Shown one piece after another: positions 58,211-64,000 of a stretch of DNA of 64,000 nt; position 1 is the stretch's first letter; every line of letters begins with the position of its first letter. The translations under genes and the position numbers were made by a program. The notes under the pieces are model-generated. The model was not told the origin of the DNA, did not search any database, and worked only from the letters and a program-made list of their open reading frames with translations. Origin of the DNA: Corbicula japonica. Its lineage: Eukaryota > Mollusca > Bivalvia > Venerida > Cyrenidae. The stretch covers positions 310,001 through 374,000 of the forward strand of contig JAZAYU010000366.1 in NCBI GenBank assembly GCA_038501625.1, read 5' to 3'.

Positions 58211-61200
58211 TTGTTGTGATTAAAGTAGATTTTTCTGTAATAAAAAAGGACCAGGATATTTCAAATTAAATAACAGCCTCTTAATAAATACAGAATACCA
58301 AAATATTAATAAAGTAAGCATTGAACAGACTGTAAGGGAAAATAATGGAACTAATCCAAATACACTTTGGGAATTAATAAAAGGATCAATAAGAAATGAA
58401 ACTATTAAGTATTCCACATTTAAAAAGAAAAAAGATAAACAAGATGAAAATAGAATTATTAAAGAAATAAGTGTTATTGAAAATAACATCCAAAACAACA
58501 TTAATTTAGAAGTTAATAAAATAAATCTTTTACAAAAACAAGAAGAATAAAATAATCTATACGAGAAAAAAATAAATGGTCTTATCATTCGTGCAAAAGC
58601 TTTAAATGTTGAATCAAATGAGAAAAATACCAAATATTTTGCTAATTTAGAAAAAAGACATGCAGAGAAAAAAATAATAAACAAATTATTGATAAATGAT
58701 AAAGAAATAACAGACGTTAATGAAATACTCAAAGAACAAGAAAAATTTTATAAAAATATTTATAGTTCTAAAGGAATCAAAACATCCGAATATAACTATT
58801 TTAATAATTCCATGAAAGTACTTAACGAAAATATGTCAAAAGAATGTGACGGTTGTCTTACGGAATATGAATGTCGTTTAGCACTCTTTGATATGGAGCA
58901 TAATAAAAGCCCTGGCTCTGATGGTATTACTGTCGAATGTTATAAAACCTTTTGGCCACAGTTGAAAGAATATTATATAAATTCAATAAATTACTCTTTT
59001 GCAAATGGAAGATTATCAGATCTCCAAAATCAAAGTTTGATAACACTATTACCAAAAGCGGGAAAAGATTTAAATAATTTAACCAACTGGAGGCCAATTA
59101 GTTTGTTAAATGTTGATTATAAAATAGCATTCAAAGCAATCGCTAACAGAATTAAAAAAGTATTACCCTATCTCATTAGACCTGAACAAACAGGATTTAT
59201 TAAAGGAAGATACATTGGTGAAAATGTAAGACTAATACCGGTATTTGAAATCATTGATCACGTTGAACAAAATAAATTACCATGTTTACTTTTTTTCTCG
59301 GATTTTGAGCGTGCTTTTGATAGTATTGAACATAATTGTATCTTTAAATGTTTAGAACACTTAAGATTTGGAAATTCGTTTATACAGTGGATTAAATTAT
59401 TTTATAAAAGTGCCCAAAGTGCAGTCATTAACAACGGTTATATTTCAGATTTCTTTTCTATTGAAAGAGGGGTTAGACAAGGCTGTCCTTTATCGTCGTC
59501 ACTTTTTATAATATGTATTGAATTTCTCTCACAAACAGTGCATGAAGACAAAATAATCAAAGGTATAACAATAAATAAAAAAGAAATTTAACAGACTCTA
59601 TTTGCGGACGACGCAACTTTTGTTAATAACGGCGAAAAACAATCCTTTGAAAGATTAATAAATATAATATCAGAATTTGAAAACATATCAGGCTTGAAAC
59701 TGAACACGTCTAAATCAACAATACTAAGAGTAGGAACATTAAACAGATCAAATATAAAGTTTTCAGCAGACAGAAACTTTATATGGACCTCGAGCCATGC
59801 AAGGACCTTAGGAATTACATTCTACAGTAATAGAGAACAAAGTTTAAGATCTAACCTAGAACCTAAAATTCTAGAATTCAAAAACTGTCTCAAACAATGG
59901 CAACATCGAAAGCTAACGCTTCTAGGTAAAGTGACCGTCATAAAAACATTTGCATTACCAAAATTAATATATCCATTCACAGTGTTAGAAAATCCTACAG
60001 AAAAAAACTCTTACAGAGGTTAATCAAGCACTATTTAAATTTTTATGGGATGGAAAACCAGATAAAATTAAACGAAATGAAATTGTAAAAAGATATGAAA
60101 ATGGTGGCTTAAAAGTTACAGATATTAAATGCTTCTTAACTTCCGTAAAAGCATGTTGGGTAAAGCGATTATTAAACGAAGAAAACAAGGGGATATGGAA
60201 AAACTTCTACTCAAGTGTTCATAATAAATACGGCGGAAATCTTATCTTCGAATGTAACTTGAATCCAAATGACATAAAGCAAATTTTCAACAAAAATATA
60301 TTCTTGGCAAACATTCTAACATCATGGCGCGAAATCTCAGTCTGTTGTAAAAAAGTTATAAAATAATTGAACAACATGTTTTATGGAATAACTCAGAAAT
60401 AAAGAACGATCATAATACTTTTTTCAACAAGAATATGTATAACAAAGGCATAAAATTTATTGAACAATTATATGATTTTCGTAAAAAACAGTTCTATACA
60501 TTCAATGAAGCCAAACTTTTATTCAATCTAGATAATATAAATTTTTTGGAATATTACAAGATAATAAAAAGTATTCCACCAAATTATGTTAGAACGTTAG
60601 ACCAAACAATTTTAACGGGTTCAAGAAAAAATTACATCCTGGATAAACTAAAGACATCTAAAACACCAAACAAATTATTTTACGATATATTACTTAGAAA
60701 TAGAAAAACTGAACCAGTGAAATCTGAAAATAAATGGGAAACAATCTTACAAAATACAAATATTAAGTGGGAAAAAGTTTATTCAAACACATTTATATCA
60801 AGTATTGATACCATATTCAGAAATTTTCAATATAAATACCTAAGAAGGATCTCACAATCATGTGACTTTTGCAACAGCCAGGTTGAAACAATTGAGCATC
60901 TATTTTGGAACTGTCCACATAGCCAATATTTATGGTCACAACTACAGTTATTTTTAAACACAAAAGGATTATCTATATATCCTTTAATTTGGAGAATATT
61001 AGTTTAGGTATTGCGAATAAAACAATGAAAGACAGCAGCATTAACTATATTATAATAGCATGCAAATATTACATCTTCAAAATGAAAATTAAGAAAAGTA
61101 TACCAAATTTCGAACACTTTAATTCCTTTTTAGATTCTAGAATAGACGTTGAGAAAGAAGTAGCTTTCCTTAAAAACAAACTTGAAAGACACCAAGTAAA

Positions 61201-61219
61201 ATGGTCCTTCTATAAATAA
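58211..61219 (+). pseudogene. LINE reverse transcriptase and C-terminal region
   Basis: Fingers and palm are clear: NKSPGSDGITVECYKTFWPQ, then NWRPISLLNVDYKI, PEQTGFIKGRYI, FFSDFERAFDS (first catalytic Asp), RGVRQGCPLSSSLF, and FADD at 59601-59612. A stop (TAA) lies four codons before FADD, another TAA near 58548, and frameshifts lie near 58245, 60003 and 60360. The C-terminus carries CDFCNSQVETIEHLFWNC, a CCHC-type motif common in L1/Tx1 ORF2. Confidence 0.83.
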
Positions 61220-61831
61220 AATATATATCGCCTCTTGTACATTGGAAATGACCAACCAAATTATCCTTTTTATTTTTAATTATCTTTTTTTTTTTTAATT
61301 CTTTCTCATTGAAATACTTGATTTTGACCTTTTTTATTTTCCTGAAAAAGTGACTTCACACTTAAAAACACGTTGCATGCAATGCCAATTTTCTTCATAT
61401 TTATTATGACATTATATTGTTGAAAACAACAACTACTTACACGAATGTTAATTATTATTCGAAAGTATTAATTTGTGTATGTTTAACAATGCATAATATG
61501 TCATGCAAGCGATTGTGAATAAAAGGGGTCTCAAAAAAAAATATATATATATAATAGTATTTCTATCTTTATTAGTGTTATAAAATACTGCACAAGTACA
61601 GCTTTCGAATGTTTGAGTTCTTGAATATTACATTATTCATTATCGCCAAACGATAAAACATAAAAAAACATACTTAATGATTAGGAAAAAGAAGGAGTGT
61701 ACTATTTGTCATATTAGCTTATGCACATATTCGCATCAGTTTATTAATTGGGTTTCTCATGTCTAAGTATCTGATGAACATGTATTAATCAAAGTCGTAT
61801 CATTTAATATAAAATGTTAATTTCGTTATCT

Positions 61832-62308
61832 TTACAAATACGAACTGTGCTCGATTTGTTTTGTTTTATCCCTATCATCTTGTTTCTGTTGATTTGACAC
61901 CAGTTGCTCTGTTATCGGTAAGATCATAGAGTACACGCCATTTCGCTTTGCACTGCTATGAGCTTCTAATGTTTTATATGTTGTGTGCTTTTGTAACATT
62001 GTAAAACTGATGGGTGGTTTGGAGTTTTTTTCCCAAGACAACTTGTACTTGTTTGTTCATATGAGAACCTGTTGGGGCAAGTGTGAGATTGGTCCACTCT
62101 AGAACCTGGTTTAAACACTCAGTAGCAAATTGTTTTGCCATTACTGCTTCGAGGCGGTAACCCCAATCATTTTCGTTTTCGTTAATTGTTTGTGGTGCCT
62201 TATTCGAAATTGATATTCTAAGAAACAGATGCTCTCTTTCCCTACCTACTTTTTCGCTGCGTGGGGAGGCTGTGATTTCTGAGTGTAGCGACTACCGAAA
62301 TGCATATT
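61832..62308 (-). repeat. Dispersed repeat family R2, copy 4 (long, inverted)
   Basis: Read on the minus strand it starts AAATATGCATTTCGGTAGTC and passes through CACAGCCTCCCCACGCAGCG, GAGAGCATCTG, GGCACCACAAACAATTAACG and GGGGTTACCGCCTCG, the same order as at 25155-25360. The left end (61832) is approximate. A frame across it is a repeat artefact. Confidence 0.6.
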
Positions 62309-64000
62309 TAATTTTATGATCGAAGGAATGTGTAGGAGAATTTACCCAATTTTGTGTTCGGCATTAGCCTAACTTCAGGAAAAATCAGGTCATTGACGAC
62401 ATATTATAGTCGATCAAACTTGAGCTATTTAGCCTGAACACCGGTTAGCAGTGACTCACGGTGCAGACGGAACGGATAATTTAGACTATGCCATCTCCCG
62501 GTATCTAGGACGCATGCAAAAAGATAGTGTTGAGGCTGATGTTTGATTGCTTGATATATACAAAAGACGTTTACCGTAATAAAAAGACATTGATTTAGAT
62601 AATCATGTTTCTTGTATACTTAATTTATAATTTTATTCAAGACGTGTAGAAATAATGCAGTTGTTTAAGTATCGTCAAACTGGATGAATATGCACTAACA
62701 TGAATGACTCCTAGGTCATAGCGTACCATAGAACGTTCCACAGTCGATGCGTATTTGTACACTTAGCAGACAAGCGACGCTTATTAACATAGTCAGTATT
62801 AATTACTAACGTTCATATACATTTAGGGTAGTTCTAAATGGGTCCGCAAATCAGGTTAAATCAGGTTTGTTTGTTGATGAATTTATTAAAAACTTTCAAT
62901 TGAACTTTGTGCTGATCTCATTGATTGTTTTCGTTATTGTTAAGACGATTTTTTCTGCAACTGAACAACGAAAAATTATTTGTTTTTAATTAATTCTATG
63001 ACCAACATATTGGCACTTTGTCACTTTTTTAAAGGTTTTTCACAAGTATTCCTTCTCAGCCGGAGAATAATAGACATAAGTGTTAGGTGTTCCGCGGGGA
63101 ATGTTTTACACATTGAAGATCAATTTTGATTTAATTCATGGGTAAGTTCATGTAATTGTCAGTAATAGACGATCTTATTCACGAATAACAAAACTATGTA
63201 AGCTTCGTTTTTACTCGGGGGAAAAGAAAAATATTTAAAGTATAATGGTGATTGAGCTTCATTTACAAGTTGAAGAAACAATATTTCAACCAGAAACCCG
63301 AGATAAAAACATTTATTTTTGCTAGTTTTGTGTTCCAAACAAATATTTGCCAATGACGAAACAGTAACTGTTATTTGCGTTTATATATCGACGCCACCGA
63401 TAATCCATATCAGTGAAGCCTACATAATTTTTATATTTTATCACTCATGTAATGTGTATAAGCTTGAAGTATTCCATGTGAGTGGTAAGAAAATACCGGC
63501 AAAGCCGGGATACTTTATGGCTGAGTCGGGACTGGCCAGTTCGCGCCGCTTCCCGGTACATCAAAGTCGACCTGCATGTACGTGCTTTAGAAGACAGACA
63601 ATGCTAATGCAGCTTTTTAAGAGTTTATCAGTTTATAAATTGCCGGCAGCCAAGATTAAGTTCATGCTTTAGTCCACAGACCAGGTCGAAGATAATAAAT
63701 TCCATATAACACAATTATTCCAAGTATTCTTAAGTTTAAACTGATATCGTTATTCACTTAAGCTTTTTTTCCAAAAGTTCAAACGGTTTATCATACTTTT
63801 TGTGTTTGTCTGTATCATTTCTCCAAATAATTTTTAAATGAAATGTAAAACTTCGACATTTTCAACAGATTTGCAGTCTTTAGATTTAAATCATTTTATG
63901 TTGGAGATAAATTCGAAATAGCGGTCGAGATATAAGATATTTAAACGAGAAAGGCATGCGTTAAATGCAATCTTTGTTGCCAGCTTTTAAAACAAATACG
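62309..64000. other. Right-end stretch without recognised genes
   Basis: No domain, splice-linked exon or RNA gene was recognised on either strand. A B-box exon for gene B was looked for here and not found. The 117-codon plus frame at 63319-63672 has no recognisable domain. Confidence 0.45.

Larger units (their letters stand above)
57530..61549 (+). mobile_element. Dead L1/Tx1-like LINE, ORF2 region
   Basis: The order is apurinic-type endonuclease, reverse transcriptase, C-terminal Cys/His motif, 3' UTR with AATAAA at 61518 followed by an A-run and AT repeats. No ORF1 was seen, so it is 5'-truncated or ORF1-less as it stands. The reading frame is broken by several frameshifts and at least three stops. 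It lies antisense to gene B, upstream of its coiled-coil exon. Confidence 0.85.

Noticed and set aside
61832..62215. Minus-strand frame resembling a calponin-homology domain (GYRLEAVMAKQF, LEWT, TGSHMN).
   Set aside because: The same DNA order occurs in the non-coding repeat copy at 25155-25360, and the frame breaks. It is the R2 repeat, and the resemblance is likely chance.

Overview
This looks like nuclear DNA of a bivalve mollusc, probably a clam. It is AT-rich and intron-rich, with short exons bounded by GT/AG sites. It is dense in bivalve-type repeats and carries an expanded-type PARP14-like gene and B-box/NHL genes. A selenocysteine-type Naiad Penelope-like element, a form reported from clams and spiders, supports 'clam'; the species is inference. 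No bacterial operons, rRNA or CRISPR arrays were seen.

Genes. Two gene models are on the minus strand. Gene A (912-4035) is a two-exon B-box / coiled-coil / beta-propeller (TRIM-NHL-like, no RING) gene. Two compensating single-base frameshifts (2014-2020 and about 1383-1391) are the only breaks in 556 codons. Gene B (9868-55993, running off the right side) is a PARP14-like mono-ADP-ribosyltransferase gene. I reconstructed 16 exons by splice sites and phase, and they sum to exactly 1588 in-frame codons including the stop. Domain order is coiled coil of a B-box protein, RRM, long KH-like region, degenerate macrodomain, second macrodomain, KH-like region, WWE, ART catalytic domain (H-Y-I type). 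Two things stand out: the first in-window exon is TRIM-like and joins the RRM exon in phase (a possible TRIM-PARP14 fusion), and an in-frame TAG interrupts the WWE exon before the catalytic domain.

Intron of 23.9 kb (28854-52765) and flanks. This is a collection of mobile and tandem DNA: a decayed OTU-protease-like fragment, TIR elements (some TTAA-flanked, piggyBac-like), a satellite whose unit carries a perfect DR1 nuclear-receptor motif, a CpG-rich minisatellite arranged as a head-to-head inverted repeat with a second copy 1 kb away, several foldback elements, and the Naiad Penelope-like fragment at 50249-51755. In the Naiad fragment every in-frame stop is TGA, and three fall where this family has conserved cysteines, including the CxC linker motif.

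Right end. A 1.06-kb TIR element (53020-54079) lies in the intron between the coiled-coil and RRM exons. A dead L1/Tx1-like LINE (57530-61549, + strand) lies upstream of the coiled-coil exon. A short dispersed repeat starting near AATATGCATATC occurs four times across the window. No gene was recognised in 62309-64000.
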